A stretch of DNA of 64,000 nucleotides, from contig JASJDR010000002.1 of NCBI GenBank assembly GCA_030065615.1, forward strand, positions 1-64,000, in the 5' to 3' direction. The translations under genes were made by a program, and so were the position numbers. Origin of the DNA: Xenococcus sp. MO_188.B8 (lineage in GTDB: Bacteria > Cyanobacteriota > Cyanobacteriia > Cyanobacteriales > Xenococcaceae). The notes under the pieces are model-generated. The model saw only the letters and a list, made by a program, of their open reading frames with translations. It made no database searches and was not told where the DNA came from. Position 1 is the first letter of the stretch. Each line of letters begins with the position of its first letter. Positions 1 through 9,044 of the stretch are shown here, one piece after another.

Positions 1-130
1 AATCACCTAAGGAACGCGCGAGTTGTGCTCGCGTCGCGATTCATGAGGGGCTGTCTTCGGAGGTTTCCTCCGAAGTTTAAACGCCCCGTCCAACCCATAA
101 ATGAGGTTGGCTTTCTCGCTCCCGTTTGCC
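1..130. repeat. Two dispersed palindromic repeats (families A and B)
   Basis: Bases 11-38 hold the right half of a family A unit (core GGAACGCGCGAG), cut by the window edge. Bases 47-87 are a family B unit: GGGGCTGT, then a perfect 9-bp stem CTTCGGAGG / CCTCCGAAG with loop TTT (55-75), then TTTAAACGCCCC. A further 6-bp stem (CCAACC 90-95 / GGTTGG 105-110) follows. Related family B copies lie near 6.3 kb and 14.2 kb, and family A copies at 4.26, 60.95, 62.5 and 63.5 kb. Nothing here looks coding. Confidence 0.6.
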
Positions 131-189
131 CTGTAATCAAGAACCATTAGATAGTGAATTCAAGAAAAGCTTGCGCTCTACATATTTAC

Positions 190-954
190 TTAGTTTGTCG
201 AAGTGTTTTCTGGCTGTTCTGGAGTTTCAGATGGTGAATTGAGGTTGAAAAATTCTTTAATTGGTTCGTTGAATATACCGCTTGCAAAAATAGGGATGGT
301 GATTGCTAGGATACTTATAATCCATCCCAAGACAATTTTTTTCTTTGGCCTATCAGAATCACTGGATGTAGAAATATTAGAGTTATCCGACATTACTGGT
401 GAGTTAGTAGGGTTAAAATCTCCTCCAACATCGCCAACTTGGAAGTTTTTACTGCGATTGCTTTTGTCTACTTGGCTATTATCGATTTTATCTGCTTGAA
501 TATAGTCTCCTTCAATATTTTCGTTGTAATTACCATTATTAATATTGATATCGCGATCGCCCATAATTTCATTACCTTGTTGTAATTCAAAATTTTCAAT
601 GTTATTAGTGTGAAGAGTGACTATATTAGTCAGTTCTTGATCTTTGTTTATTTTATTGTTATCTATATTTTGTCTACCAATCGTATCATCAATTAAATCC
701 AAAACCTTAACTTGATAGAAGGGCGGTTTACCAGAACGAGCTTAAAGCACCGCCGTTCAGGGCGTTGATATAGCGGTGCCACACCCAATATATTCTTGTT
801 GATAGGCAACTCTTTCTTTTAATTCCTGAAGCCGATAAAAATGAGCTTGGGGATTATTAGTGCATTTTGGGAAATTACAAGTAATTAGTTTATGATATTT
901 GATTCTTTCGTAGGAATTATTTATTTTGTCAATTTCATTAAAAACAATAGTCAT
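190..954 (-). pseudogene. Small single-TM protein with Asn-rich repeats, split by a 48-bp insert
   Basis: One reading frame runs from an ATG at 954 to a stop at 190, interrupted by TGA and TAA that both lie inside a 48-bp hairpin-forming insert at 731-778. The N-terminal part has a CNFPKC motif and a helical segment ending QQEYIGC. After the insert the frame resumes at GKPPFYQVKV and continues with an Asn/Asp/Ile-rich repeat stretch (GDRDININNGNYNENIEGDY), a Ser-rich linker, a basic stop-transfer RPKKK, one transmembrane helix (IVLGWIISILAITIPIFASG) and a Pro/Glu/Ser tail. The NYNENIEGDYIQ-type repeat recurs in cyanobacterial proteins of unknown function, some near signalling or conflict genes (family recollection, not checked). 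The second half could still be translated from a TTG at 702, but I see no good ribosome binding site. Function is unknown. Confidence 0.6.
731..778. repeat. 48-bp palindromic insert carrying two in-frame stops
   Basis: On the minus strand the insert runs from CACCGC to GTTCTGG. It contains a GCACCG / CGGTGC stem and is flanked by a short GG duplication (TGTGG before, TCTGG after). Its length is a multiple of three, so the host frame is kept on both sides while TGA and TAA are introduced. Removing it restores the continuous reading YIGC-GKPPFYQV. I see no second copy of this sequence in the window. Confidence 0.55.
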
Positions 955-1264
955 TAAGTTACGTTGATTATTATTACTAATCCTGATTCTTATTTTCTTT
1001 TTGATCGTAATATTAAATAACTTATGCTTAGGTACTATCTTTAGCTAAAACCATACCAATACGCTAAATACTTTTTGCATTTCGACAATTAATTTATTTA
1101 AAATACCTTTGGTATAAATTCATAACTGAAATACAGTTGTGCTCTTGTATTCCAATCATAATTTGGTAAGTTTAATAATAAAAAATCTTGAAATAATCTA
1201 AGAATCAAGAACTAGTTATTGTCCAAAGTAATCTTACTCGATAACAGTTTCTAAGGGAATCAAA

Positions 1265-1339
1265 TTATTGTATCGCAGTTGCTATCTCTTCTAACCAGAG
1301 ATTTAAATCTTCTTCGTGAAGTTGTTTGAGTTGTTTCAT
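1265..1339 (-). pseudogene. 24-codon remnant resembling a DUF29 N-terminus
   Basis: An ATG-to-TAA frame reads MKQLKQLHEEDLNLWLEEIA and a few more residues. The pattern LxxLxEEDxxLWLEE resembles the N-terminal signature of DUF29 proteins, which are very common in cyanobacteria and are normally about 140 residues long. Only the first two dozen codons remain. The rest of the 955-1404 gap is AT-rich and shows no other gene. The assignment rests on a short motif. Confidence 0.3.
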
Positions 1340-1404
1340 GACATAGCAATTCTAAATGAATTGTGAATAGCTTTCTATTATCCAACTTAAAGCTTAGAGC
1401 TAAT

Positions 1405-2712
1405 TTACAATAAACTTCGTCTTTTAAGTTGCAAATAGCGATCCACTAACTCTTCACTAATATTGTTACAGGGTGCATCTAACACTAAAACCCCTTTTTG
1501 TTTTAAGCTAGCAAAGGCGACCTGACGTTGAGAAAGTAAGTCCAGTGCTACTGCTCGTTGATAAGTGTCCTGAAGATTATTAGTTATATTATGGGCGATC
1601 GCGTCAACTTTGGGATCACGAAGCGTGACACAAAAAGGCAAATAGCGAGGAGTTAGTTTGACCATGGCACCTAACAATTCAGCAGAAGCCGTGACATCAA
1701 CAAGATCTGTAATCACAACTACTAAAGCACGACGGGTTTGTTGAGTTACTACTTTGGTTACGGCACCAAGGTAATCTGGCTCTAATAATTCTGGTTGTAA
1801 GGGAGTAAGCCGTTCGATTAATTTAGAGAGGTGAGATTGTCCTCTTTCGGGTGGTATCCAGGTAGTGACATCTCGATCAAATACGGCGACCCCAACTCGA
1901 TCACCCCGACTTAACCCAGCTGATGCGAGGGATAAGGTAGCATTTAAACCCCAATCAAATCTTTTTAATCCTTGTACTTGGGCTGTCATTAGCCTTCCGC
2001 GATCGAGTAAGATAAACAGAGTTTGTTCTTTTTCTGGTTCTAATACCCTAATTAAAGGACGATTCCGACGAGCTGTAGCTTTCCAATCGATTAAACGAAT
2101 ATCATCCCCTTGACCATATTCTCGTAATTCAGCAAATTCTGTTCCTTGCCCAATTTTTCTAGCTTGACGCATTGCCCCAGTCTTTTCTAGAGTAAGACGA
2201 ATCGAGAGCGATCGCAAACCAATTAAGTCAGGATAAACAGCAACTTTCTGTGTTGCCTTCACTTTCCAGTCGCGCCAAGCTAAGCCCCAATTGCCTAACT
2301 GACGGATACTGAGATCTCCCCATTGATATTCACCGCGACTTACAGGATGAATTGTGTAGGTGAAATCTTCTGTGGTGTTTGCAGATAGAGTTGCTGAAAT
2401 AGTTGAGGTAGAAACAGGAAACTGTTGAGGATAATCGTCTTTAATCTCAATTGTCGCTGCTTGCTGAGATGTTACTCGCAGACTAACCATGTTATCTCTG
2501 CCTACAGAAAGTCTTGATAGAGGTTTTCTGGTAATTTCTACTTTGTTTTTGTTAACTCCTATACCATCTACAAAAGCGACTAATAAAATAACTAAGTCGT
2601 AGATGATTGTAATCAGAATACTAGTTTGATTGTCGAGAATAATAGCTAAGACACAAGCCAGAGGGAAGCCTAATAGTAGTAGAAGATAGCAGCGAAATGT
2701 TAGACTGATCAT
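1405..2712 (-). CDS. DUF58 domain membrane protein
   Basis: The 435-residue protein has two hydrophobic helices near the N-terminus (about residues 5-26 and 31-50), then a beta-rich region, then the DUF58 signature at about 190-216 (GTEFAELREYGQGDD followed by IRLIDWKATARR). A von Willebrand-A-like region follows (LFILLDRGRLM, then a GDRVGVAVFD strand). DUF58 proteins usually sit beside a MoxR AAA+ ATPase and a transglutaminase-like protein and are thought to act in envelope assembly or stress. Neither partner is next to this gene, so its role is inferred only from the family. The ATG at 2712 overlaps the stop of a decayed nucleotidyltransferase fragment. Length is normal and no lesion is visible. 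Confidence 0.88.
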   Translation of the reverse strand: MISLTFRCYLLLLLGFPLACVLAIILDNQTSILITIIYDLVILLVAFVDGIGVNKNKVEITRKPLSRLSVGRDNMVSLRVTSQQAATIEIKDDYPQQFPVSTSTISATLSANTTEDFTYTIHPVSRGEYQWGDLSIRQLGNWGLAWRDWKVKATQKVAVYPDLIGLRSLSIRLTLEKTGAMRQARKIGQGTEFAELREYGQGDDIRLIDWKATARRNRPLIRVLEPEKEQTLFILLDRGRLMTAQVQGLKRFDWGLNATLSLASAGLSRGDRVGVAVFDRDVTTWIPPERGQSHLSKLIERLTPLQPELLEPDYLGAVTKVVTQQTRRALVVVITDLVDVTASAELLGAMVKLTPRYLPFCVTLRDPKVDAIAHNITNNLQDTYQRAVALDLLSQRQVAFASLKQKGVLVLDAPCNNISEELVDRYLQLKRRSLL

Positions 2713-2974
2713 TAAATTTTTGCCGGCAACAACATATTAGAATAAACTTTTAATCGCGATTTGTAGATGATTTGAGGAGAATTTAGTATAGTTTTACGTC
2801 ATAAATAATTTTGATTATTAGTAACACCTTTGCGAGTAATCAAATCGACATCTCGATTAAAAATTTGTTTTAATTCATCTTCCATTTATACTAAGTCAAA
2901 TAGATTATTGTGGGAATTTGGCAAAAAGCCTCGATTTGCCTCATTGCTAATTCGATATTATTTAACTTCATCAT
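2712..2974 (-). pseudogene. Decayed MNT-type nucleotidyltransferase (antitoxin-like) remnant
   Basis: Starting from tandem ATGs at 2974, the frame gives MMKLNNIELAMRQIEAFCQ, resembling the N-terminus of a minimal nucleotidyltransferase. The catalytic GS...DxD segment is deleted. The C-terminal part then appears as LFDLV-stop-MEDELKQIFNRDVDLITRKG, then NNQNYL-stop-RKTILNSPQIIYKS. Both stops fall where the family has a sense codon (probably Glu and Arg), so they look like point mutations. Intact MNT proteins pair with HEPN (DUF86) partners in toxin-antitoxin systems; no HEPN gene is seen here. This explains most of the 2713-3000 gap. Confidence 0.6.
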
Positions 2975-3068
2975 TAACAAAAATGTAAATTCTTCATTTA
3001 CGCGATTGCTGACAAAAAACCGAAAATCTTGGTACTAAAAACTTTTGACTTCGCCGTTAGGCAATCAC

Positions 3069-3098
3069 AAAAAAATAGGGGTGTTCAAGACAGCCCCC
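3069..3098 (-). terminator. Rho-independent terminator downstream of hpnH
   Basis: Read on the minus strand, GGGGGCTG and CACCCC form a hairpin with loop TCTTGAA, followed by TATTTTTTTG. It lies about 100 bases after the stop of the hpnH gene, in the right orientation to end that transcript. Confidence 0.6.
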
Positions 3099-3104
3099 AC
3101 ACAT

Positions 3105-3123
3105 CAGTTATCAGTTATCAGTT
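3105..3123. repeat. Short tandem repeat (AGTTATC)n
   Basis: The heptamer CAGTTAT is tandemly repeated here, and a nearly identical run occurs at about 4816-4834. This is the style of short tandemly repeated sequence common in cyanobacterial intergenic DNA. The second copy supplies the last codons and stop of the DUF1815 gene. Confidence 0.5.
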
Positions 3124-3200
3124 GTTAGGTGGTATTTCGATCTAACTTCATCTGGAAACTAGAAGTAGTCGAACCAAGTGCATTGTATCACAAATTTCAG

Positions 3201-4217
3201 CTAACTGCCAAACAAACTACTCAAAGCTTTGCCCATATTGTCTGGTTGCATAGCTTCGGTGGCTGCTGTTGGCTCATAACCACAATGCACCATACAATCA
3301 CGACATTTGGGATTGCCGCTACTTTTACCATAGTTATTCCAGTTGGTTTCTCCGATTAATTCTCGATAACTAGAATAATGTCCTTCATTGACCAGGTAAC
3401 AGGGCTTTTGCCAGCCTAAAACACTATAACTGGGGCTCCCCCAAGGGGTACAGTCAAAATCGGCATCTCCCATTAAAAATTCTAAAAATAAAGGATTATG
3501 ATTAAAATTCCATTTTTTGCGACCTAGTTTCCAAGGATTAAGAATTTCTTTAAATAAAGCTTTCGTTTGTTCTCTTTGCAGAAAATGCTCTTGATCAGGA
3601 GCTAATTCATAACTGTATCCTGGAGAGATCATCATGCCATCAAGGTTGAGGGTTTCGAGAAAATCAAAAAACTCCCGCATCTTCTGGGGATCTGCATCAG
3701 AAAAAACAGTGGTATTAGTACTCACTCGGAAGCCTTGACGTTTAGCAGCTTTAATAGCAGCGATCGCTTTTTGAAATACTCCTTTGCGATCTACACATTG
3801 ATCATGTTGCTCTTCTAAGCCATCTAGATGCACGCTAAAAGTTAAATAGGGAGAAGGTTGAAACTTGTGGAGGCTTTTCTCTAGCAATAACCCATTAGTA
3901 CAAAGGTAGACAAATTTTTTCCGCTCAACCAATCCTTTGACGATCTCATCTATCTGAGGATGCAGCAACGGCTCTCCTCCAGGAATAGATACGACTGGCG
4001 CACCACATTCTTCAACCGCAGCAAAGCAAGCTTCGGGACTTAAATTTTGTTGTAGAATTTCTGTTGGGTGCTGTATCTTGCCACAACCAGAACAAGCTAG
4101 GTTGCAGCGAAACAGAGGCTCTAGCATTAGTACCAAGGGGAACTTTTTTCTTCCCATCAACTTCTGAGTAACTAAATACTTGCCAACTGTTAAGGCTTGT
4201 TGTAATTGAATTCCCAT
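3201..4217 (-). CDS. hpnH: Radical SAM adenosyl-hopene transferase HpnH
   Basis: The 338-residue protein has the radical-SAM CxxxCxxC cluster motif at C38, C42 and C45 ([12 protein letters not shown]), the GGEP motif ([11 protein letters not shown]), a short central barrel and a Cys-rich C-terminus ([12 protein letters not shown]). The pattern and length match HpnH, which joins the 5'-deoxyadenosyl group of SAM to a hopene side chain. That is the first step from C30 hopanoids to extended C35 bacteriohopanepolyols in the membrane. No other hopanoid gene is adjacent. The ATG at 4217 gives the standard N-terminus ([15 protein letters not shown]). A rho-independent terminator lies downstream. I am confident in the family; the substrate is inherited from it. 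Confidence 0.93.
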   Translation of the reverse strand: MGIQLQQALTVGKYLVTQKLMGRKKFPLVLMLEPLFRCNLACSGCGKIQHPTEILQQNLSPEACFAAVEECGAPVVSIPGGEPLLHPQIDEIVKGLVERKKFVYLCTNGLLLEKSLHKFQPSPYLTFSVHLDGLEEQHDQCVDRKGVFQKAIAAIKAAKRQGFRVSTNTTVFSDADPQKMREFFDFLETLNLDGMMISPGYSYELAPDQEHFLQREQTKALFKEILNPWKLGRKKWNFNHNPLFLEFLMGDADFDCTPWGSPSYSVLGWQKPCYLVNEGHYSSYRELIGETNWNNYGKSSGNPKCRDCMVHCGYEPTAATEAMQPDNMGKALSSLFGS

Positions 4218-4252
4218 AATCTAGGTTGAACTAATAATGTAAATAACTTTTT

Positions 4253-4300
4253 TGACGAGCGACCCGGCGGATTAAAAATCCGCCAAAGAACGTGCGAGTT
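4253..4300. repeat. Family A palindromic repeat, intergenic copy
   Basis: The unit reads GAGCGACCC, then a perfect 8-bp stem GGCGGATT / AATCCGCC (4266-4273 and 4277-4284) with loop AAA, then AAAGAACGTGCGAG. It has the same frame as the copies near 62.5 and 63.5 kb: a conserved GCGACCC left arm, a variable inner stem, and a right arm GGAACGCGC. It lies between hpnH and the DUF1815 gene. Confidence 0.6.
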
Positions 4301-4492
4301 GACTACTTAATCTCTGGTACTGAGAAAGATTTTATCGCTTTTATCTATCAAATTTTGATAAACACCTAGGATTATAACCAATAGTCAAACTTAAGCTGTC
4401 ATGATTTGAGTTCATCAAATACACAAATCTTAAGAAAATATAAAAAAAACTGGAAAACGTCTACAATAGTGATTGGTGTTTGGAGGAAAACA

Positions 4493-4843
4493 TTGTTTAC
4501 AAGACTTGCACAACAACACCGTGAATTTGTACGGGACTTGGTGATGAATCTCCAAGCCTTAGCGATCGCCTTAGAAAACCGAGGCTATCTTGCTTCCTGC
4601 TACACCTGTGGCAGTCAGCTAAATAGTGCATCTTTCATGGTGAGCCTGGGAGAGGATCATTTAATTCGTTTCTTAGTTTCTGACTATGGGATCACCTGGA
4701 CAGAAATGCGTGATGATCGCGAGTTAATGAAACTAGAAGGAGCTGAAGCGATCAATCAATTACAGGATTTAGCCGACTTACTAAAATATCAAGTCGACAT
4801 AAACCAGCCATCGGTTAACAGTTATCAGTTATCAGCGCCCTAA
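4493..4843 (+). CDS. DUF1815 conserved cyanobacterial protein
   Basis: The 116-residue protein starts at a TTG (4493) placed five bases after a strong ribosome binding site (GGAGGA at 4482-4487). That start gives the usual family N-terminus MFTRLAQQHREFVRDLVMNL. A longer ATG frame from 4406 adds 29 basic residues that do not resemble the family. DUF1815 is a small soluble protein almost confined to cyanobacteria, with no known function. Recognisable segments are GYLASCYTCG, FMVSLGEDHLIRF and DYGITWTEMRDDRELM. The last nine or so residues (VNSYQLSAP) and the stop are encoded by a short tandem repeat, so the natural C-terminus has probably been replaced. Confidence 0.85.
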   Translation: MFTRLAQQHREFVRDLVMNLQALAIALENRGYLASCYTCGSQLNSASFMVSLGEDHLIRFLVSDYGITWTEMRDDRELMKLEGAEAINQLQDLADLLKYQVDINQPSVNSYQLSAP

Positions 4844-5030
4844 GGGCAAGGCTGAGGGCTGACAGATACAATTCCCGTAAAAGAAGGTTAGGAACCTAAA
4901 GCCATTTAATAGTAAATATGAACTATAAGGATCAATTTTCTAAAGAGTAACCAATCCCTAATCCCCGATCCCGAACCTTTAAGATATAATTTTCTTTGCT
5001 GATAAAAGGGACTTAGGATTAGGGGAATCT

Positions 5031-6107
5031 ATGGAAAGCAAACCTCAAGACAGTCAATTCCAATTGTCGGAAGCAAAAATTGCCGAAAAACTGCGATCGC
5101 TTCTTCATAAAGAAGGAAGTTGGGTTGACTGGGGAAAAACATGTCAGCAATTGCAAAAAGCAGGTTGCAGTCCTGAACAAATATTTGAAACTTCGGGTTT
5201 ACAAGCCAGCCAACAAAATATGATTATTGTTGCCTCGCAAGTTTACGAGAGTCTTGAAAAAGAAGGAGTTGAATCAGAAGTCTTAAATTACTTTCAAGGG
5301 CCAAAATCCGACATTTTATACGAATTTCGCATTCTTAAGCATAAACAAAGAGCCGCTGCCGCCAAATTAGCCTATACCAAAAACTTCGATGTCGATGATG
5401 CCCATGAACTCATTAAAGCAGCCCGTGAAGTAGGGAGAATATCCCAACTTCCTGACGCATTTACCAGTCATCCAGGGGATATGGTAGCCTACCTCTGCTG
5501 GAAACGCGCCCGTCGCAAAAAGGACTTACAAGAGCGATCGCGTTTGATTGCTCAAGGTCTTAAATTTGCCTATTCTGTCTCTGCAAGGGAAGCGATCGAA
5601 AAACTCTTAAGTGATTTTTCGGTTGCGGCCACCCAAACAGCACCTTTATTACCAGTTTATCGTCTCGAATTAGAAGAAGAGTTACCTCGCATCATTCCCG
5701 TTGCTGGAACTTATCCCCTGACTCGCCAAGAGATTACTGCTGTATCCGTTCTCGAAATTCAAGAACCATTCCGCACGATCACCATTAACCATAATGGCAC
5801 TTTTGTTCCTGTTCCAGGATGGCAAGCTATTCTCAAAGCACAAGATCCCGTAGGTTATTTTTGCCAGAGCGATCTCTTACCGAACTATCTATCGGGTAGA
5901 GCTGAGACAGTTTTAGTAATTATTGATCGCGCAGCTGTGAAATGGGATGTTAATAGTTATTTCTTAGTTGAGACCGAAAACGGCATCGCTATCCAATGGT
6001 TTGAGGAAGAACCTAAGTCGATTATTGGTCAATTAGTATTAATCATGCGAGCCAAAAATATCTTAGATGAAGGTAATATCACCGAACCTTGGCAAATGGA
6101 CGATTAA
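5031..6107 (+). CDS. raf1: RuBisCO accumulation factor 1 (assembly chaperone)
   Basis: The 358-residue protein matches cyanobacterial Raf1 in length and layout. An N-terminal helical domain (about 10-200, with GSWVDWGKTCQQLQ and the charged helix LYEFRILKHKQRAAAAKLAY) is joined by a linker to a beta-sandwich domain (about 215-350, with LPVYRLELEEELPRIIPVAG and PVPGWQAILKAQDP). Raf1 dimers bind folded RbcL subunits in the cytosol and guide assembly of RbcL8 before RbcS joins. The gene stands alone; the carboxysome and rbc genes are not in this window. The ATG at 5031 follows an AGGGG-type ribosome binding site. No lesion is visible. Confidence 0.93.
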   Translation: MESKPQDSQFQLSEAKIAEKLRSLLHKEGSWVDWGKTCQQLQKAGCSPEQIFETSGLQASQQNMIIVASQVYESLEKEGVESEVLNYFQGPKSDILYEFRILKHKQRAAAAKLAYTKNFDVDDAHELIKAAREVGRISQLPDAFTSHPGDMVAYLCWKRARRKKDLQERSRLIAQGLKFAYSVSAREAIEKLLSDFSVAATQTAPLLPVYRLELEEELPRIIPVAGTYPLTRQEITAVSVLEIQEPFRTITINHNGTFVPVPGWQAILKAQDPVGYFCQSDLLPNYLSGRAETVLVIIDRAAVKWDVNSYFLVETENGIAIQWFEEEPKSIIGQLVLIMRAKNILDEGNITEPWQMDD

Positions 6108-6138
6108 TTAGATTAATTAAATTATTGTATTTTGGTAG

Positions 6139-6494
6139 TTCTGTATTTACACCACCGATTATGACCTTGTTGCTAAAGTAAGTTGTGCCGTCATTTTGCA
6201 TATTGAGCAGAACAAGTAGGATAGTATCGCTTCTAGATGCAGTCGTTCATGGGGAAGACCACGCCAGTTCCTACAACGGGGCGGGGCGTATAAACTTCTG
6301 GGGAGACCCCCGCAACGGACTGGCTTCCCAAGACCGCGCTGCATCGCTTTCTGGATAATGAAAAGGTGAAAGTATCGGAATTGGTGCAGAGTATTGCCGA
6401 ACATTGCCAACGGAATGTAGCAGAACTTTATGCAATAAGAATCAGTGACAGAAGTGAAATCGACTTAGAGTCTCATATCACAATGCTAAAATAA
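6139..6494 (+). pseudogene. Unidentified gene remnant broken by a family B repeat
   Basis: Two open stretches flank a GC-rich repeat (about 6244-6343). The left reads FCIYTTDYDLVAKVSCAVIL and ends at a TAG near 6219. The right, in another frame, includes LHRFLDNEKVKVSELVQSIA, then CQRNVAELYAIRISDRSEID, and ends in a TAA at 6494. No start codon with a ribosome binding site is visible. The right part looks like a genuine helical C-terminus, but I do not recognise the family. The likeliest reading is a short gene interrupted and frameshifted by the repeat. Confidence 0.35.
6244..6343. repeat. Family B GC-rich palindromic repeat, second copy
   Basis: The core CGGGGCGGGGCGTATAAACT, followed by TCTGGGGAGACCCC, is the reverse complement of the copy near 14.2 kb, which reads AGAAGTTTATACGCCCCGCC. 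The flanking blocks (GCCAGTTCCTACAAC and GCAACGGACTGGCTTCCCAAG) are also shared with that copy. The present copy lacks about 25 bp of the left arm (GGGGCTGTCTTC). Its GC content is far above that of the surrounding DNA. Confidence 0.6.
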
Positions 6495-6500
6495 GAGGTA

Positions 6501-7847
6501 TTAGGAGTATTCAGTTTTTATGAAATATTGTTGCCATCTTAGACCAATAATAAAGGCAACATAAACCATATAAGCAGGTTCTTCCATCTGAGTAAAGATG
6601 AGGCCAAAAACAAAGACATTAATAACAAGCAACTTAGAGACATCATCAAAGCAAAGTTTACGCCAAACTATAGACCAAATATAGATATAAGTTCCTAATC
6701 CTAGCAAACCTAAATCTCCCCAAATACCTGCCCACCCAAATAGAGGGGAGAACATACTTGATTGATCCCCCAACCAGCTTTGGGCAACTGCCATCCAAAC
6801 TTCGCCACTAACCGGATGGAAAGTAGACCCTAAAGGCTCTAATATTTCTCTGTAGTTCCCTAACATCCATCCCCCAAGTCGCCCAACAGTATGACCAGGA
6901 CCAAGTCCTAACCAAATGTGTAAAAAAGAATCAAAATAGTTAGGCGCAATCTGAAATAATGCCAACTTCAATTTGGTTGCTTCGCCATCAGGACCATAAA
7001 TTTCTGGTCTAGCCCAAGTGAGAAACCCACCTAAAGCTGGAATATTATGAATAGCCCAGAAGAATATAGCTCCAATCGCGATTAATGTAAAAGTGTAATA
7101 AATAAGTTTCGCAATTTGATTAAATTTAATAAAAACTAACAGCCCAGTTGACAGAAAAAAAACTAACATTACCTGCTTAGCATCAGCTATATTCATTTGC
7201 CAAAATGTTGCCATAGCAACAATTATACGCAACCAAAGAGGGTTTGTTTTTAAAGTAGTTAAGAAGTAGAGACCAAAGGTCATTGAAACTGAGGCACTAA
7301 TAACATGACCAGCACCAGATTCATAAAAAACTCCTTGGACATAATCTGGGTTGATATCGCCCATTCCCAGGATATATTCTTGTATGAAGGCAAAAAAGAG
7401 ATTAAATAGAGAAGCTGCTACTAGATAAATTTGTAATTCTTGATGTCTTTCTGAAGTCAGTGGAATACTAATTAGTGCTATGAGAAAAAAAAAGTTCTCT
7501 GTCAAAAGTAAAAAGTTAACAATAGCATTAATAGTACCAGCCTCATTTAAGATAGCACTAGCAAAATTTATGCTCAAAAATAATACCAAAGCCATCAATA
7601 AACTTCGTACAATGGCAATTTGTTTGAAATTATTAACTCTAGTTGTCATCAAAATCAAGATGAATACCAGAGGAACAATGCCCAGGTGCGAAATATTGAC
7701 AATCGAAGGAAAGCCTAACCATGTGGTAAAAATGCGAGGAAAAAACGTCGAACAAAAAGCAAAAAATACTAAATTAGAATTAGAGATTTGCTTGCTATTA
7801 CTTTGTTTTGTTGGTTGTCTTTGTCGAACTAAATTTCGATTATCCAC
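6501..7847 (-). CDS. Wzy/O-antigen-ligase-like polysaccharide polymerase
   Basis: The 448-residue protein is almost entirely hydrophobic, with about ten to twelve membrane helices and a long periplasmic-type loop at about 270-375 (it contains WARPEIYGPDGEATKLK, GLGPGHTVGRLGGWML and HPVSGEVWMAVAQSWLGDQ). This topology is that of the Wzy/WaaL (O-antigen ligase) superfamily, which polymerises or transfers lipid-linked oligosaccharide repeats at the outer face of the inner membrane. Sequence conservation in this family is too low to name a subfamily. It ends a leftward run of glycosyltransferase genes, 33 bases after the preceding one, which supports a role in exopolysaccharide polymerisation. 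Confidence 0.7.
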   Translation of the reverse strand: MDNRNLVRQRQPTKQSNSKQISNSNLVFFAFCSTFFPRIFTTWLGFPSIVNISHLGIVPLVFILILMTTRVNNFKQIAIVRSLLMALVLFLSINFASAILNEAGTINAIVNFLLLTENFFFLIALISIPLTSERHQELQIYLVAASLFNLFFAFIQEYILGMGDINPDYVQGVFYESGAGHVISASVSMTFGLYFLTTLKTNPLWLRIIVAMATFWQMNIADAKQVMLVFFLSTGLLVFIKFNQIAKLIYYTFTLIAIGAIFFWAIHNIPALGGFLTWARPEIYGPDGEATKLKLALFQIAPNYFDSFLHIWLGLGPGHTVGRLGGWMLGNYREILEPLGSTFHPVSGEVWMAVAQSWLGDQSSMFSPLFGWAGIWGDLGLLGLGTYIYIWSIVWRKLCFDDVSKLLVINVFVFGLIFTQMEEPAYMVYVAFIIGLRWQQYFIKTEYS

Positions 7848-7880
7848 GAAAAAATCAAAATGTTTACTTGAGTTTAATTA

Positions 7881-9044
7881 TTAAAGGCTAAGAGCTAAAT
7901 TATAAATTTCCATGAGCTGTTGGTAGTTAGTTTGGGCAGTATATTTAGCTAGAAATTCTGCTCTTGCTTCCATGCGCATTTGCCTGAGTTGTCTGGGATG
8001 TTTCAATATCCACTCCACTTTAGCTGCTAAGTCAAGTGCATCTCCAGGAGAAAAATGAACCCCAGTTCTTCGGTCTTCAACTAATTCAGCGATCGCACCT
8101 AAGTTAGCGGCAATCACGGGTGTTCCTGTAGCAAAAGCCTCAATAGCTACCCGACCAAAGGTTTCATACCATTTCGAGGGGAAAATCAAAAACATGGCCT
8201 CTCCCATAAGTTTATAAACTTCTTTCATCGGTCGGCGTCCTAGCCATTCAATCTGAGGCAGGCATTTTGTGGCTTCTACTACCTGCTCTGCCAAAGGACC
8301 ATCCCCAACAATTTTGAGGGGAATTTTTTCACTCAGATGTTCCCAAGAAGCTAGCAGAACGTCCAATCCTTTCTCTACCGAAAGCCTACCTACATAAAGA
8401 GCATAACCTCCACTACCTTCTCCTATACCTGGATCGGGATGCACAAAGTTAGGCTTAACTATAATTTTTTCTTGAGGGAAACCAGCCTCAATAAATTTCA
8501 GCCGTGCAAATTTGCTTAGAGAAATGAACAAGTTGACCTGTTTAGACCAAGTCCTTATCATTCGATGCAAGGTAACCATTGCCGCTGTAGTAGCTGTTGC
8601 TTTTAAATCATTACGATAGCAGGCGTGTATGACACCAGGATAGGGAACAAAATTGCCCAAACAATCCTCACACACGCGACCATCTCGAAAAAAAAGACCA
8701 TTAGGACATATCAGGCGGTAGTTACGCAGCGTCTGAATTACAGGGACGCCCTCAGCTCTAGCGGCGTAATATACTGAAGGAGAAATTAAAGGGAAAAAAT
8801 TCTGGACATGGATCAGATTGCTACCATGTTGCTTTAGTTTCTGTCTGACATTCTGGTAAGCTTCTTGAGACCAAATGGTTCTTAAGGCTAAATGGACAGG
8901 ATTATATTCAGAAATCTGGTCATTATTTTTCTGATACACATCAACTTGATGACCCATTTCTCTTAATAGTAATTTTTCTGATTCTGTCGACTCATCTTCT
9001 CCCCCACGAATTTTATATTGATTATGAATACTCAGGATATGCAT
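7881..9044 (-). CDS. GT4 family glycosyltransferase
   Basis: The 387-residue GT-B protein begins MHILSIHNQYKIRGGED, the N-terminal pattern of GT4 enzymes that carry a Cys-rich segment. Here the cysteines are CPNGLFFRDGRVCEDCLG and then HACYR. The C-terminal nucleotide-sugar domain has LYVGRLSVEKGLDVLL, GDGPL and the E-x7-E motif (ETFGRVAIEAF). It should move a sugar from a nucleotide donor to a growing glycan on the cytosolic face of the membrane. Donor and acceptor cannot be told from sequence. It is transcribed with the polymerase gene. The 9045-9372 gap upstream is AT-rich. Confidence 0.85.
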   Translation of the reverse strand: MHILSIHNQYKIRGGEDESTESEKLLLREMGHQVDVYQKNNDQISEYNPVHLALRTIWSQEAYQNVRQKLKQHGSNLIHVQNFFPLISPSVYYAARAEGVPVIQTLRNYRLICPNGLFFRDGRVCEDCLGNFVPYPGVIHACYRNDLKATATTAAMVTLHRMIRTWSKQVNLFISLSKFARLKFIEAGFPQEKIIVKPNFVHPDPGIGEGSGGYALYVGRLSVEKGLDVLLASWEHLSEKIPLKIVGDGPLAEQVVEATKCLPQIEWLGRRPMKEVYKLMGEAMFLIFPSKWYETFGRVAIEAFATGTPVIAANLGAIAELVEDRRTGVHFSPGDALDLAAKVEWILKHPRQLRQMRMEARAEFLAKYTAQTNYQQLMEIYNLALSL

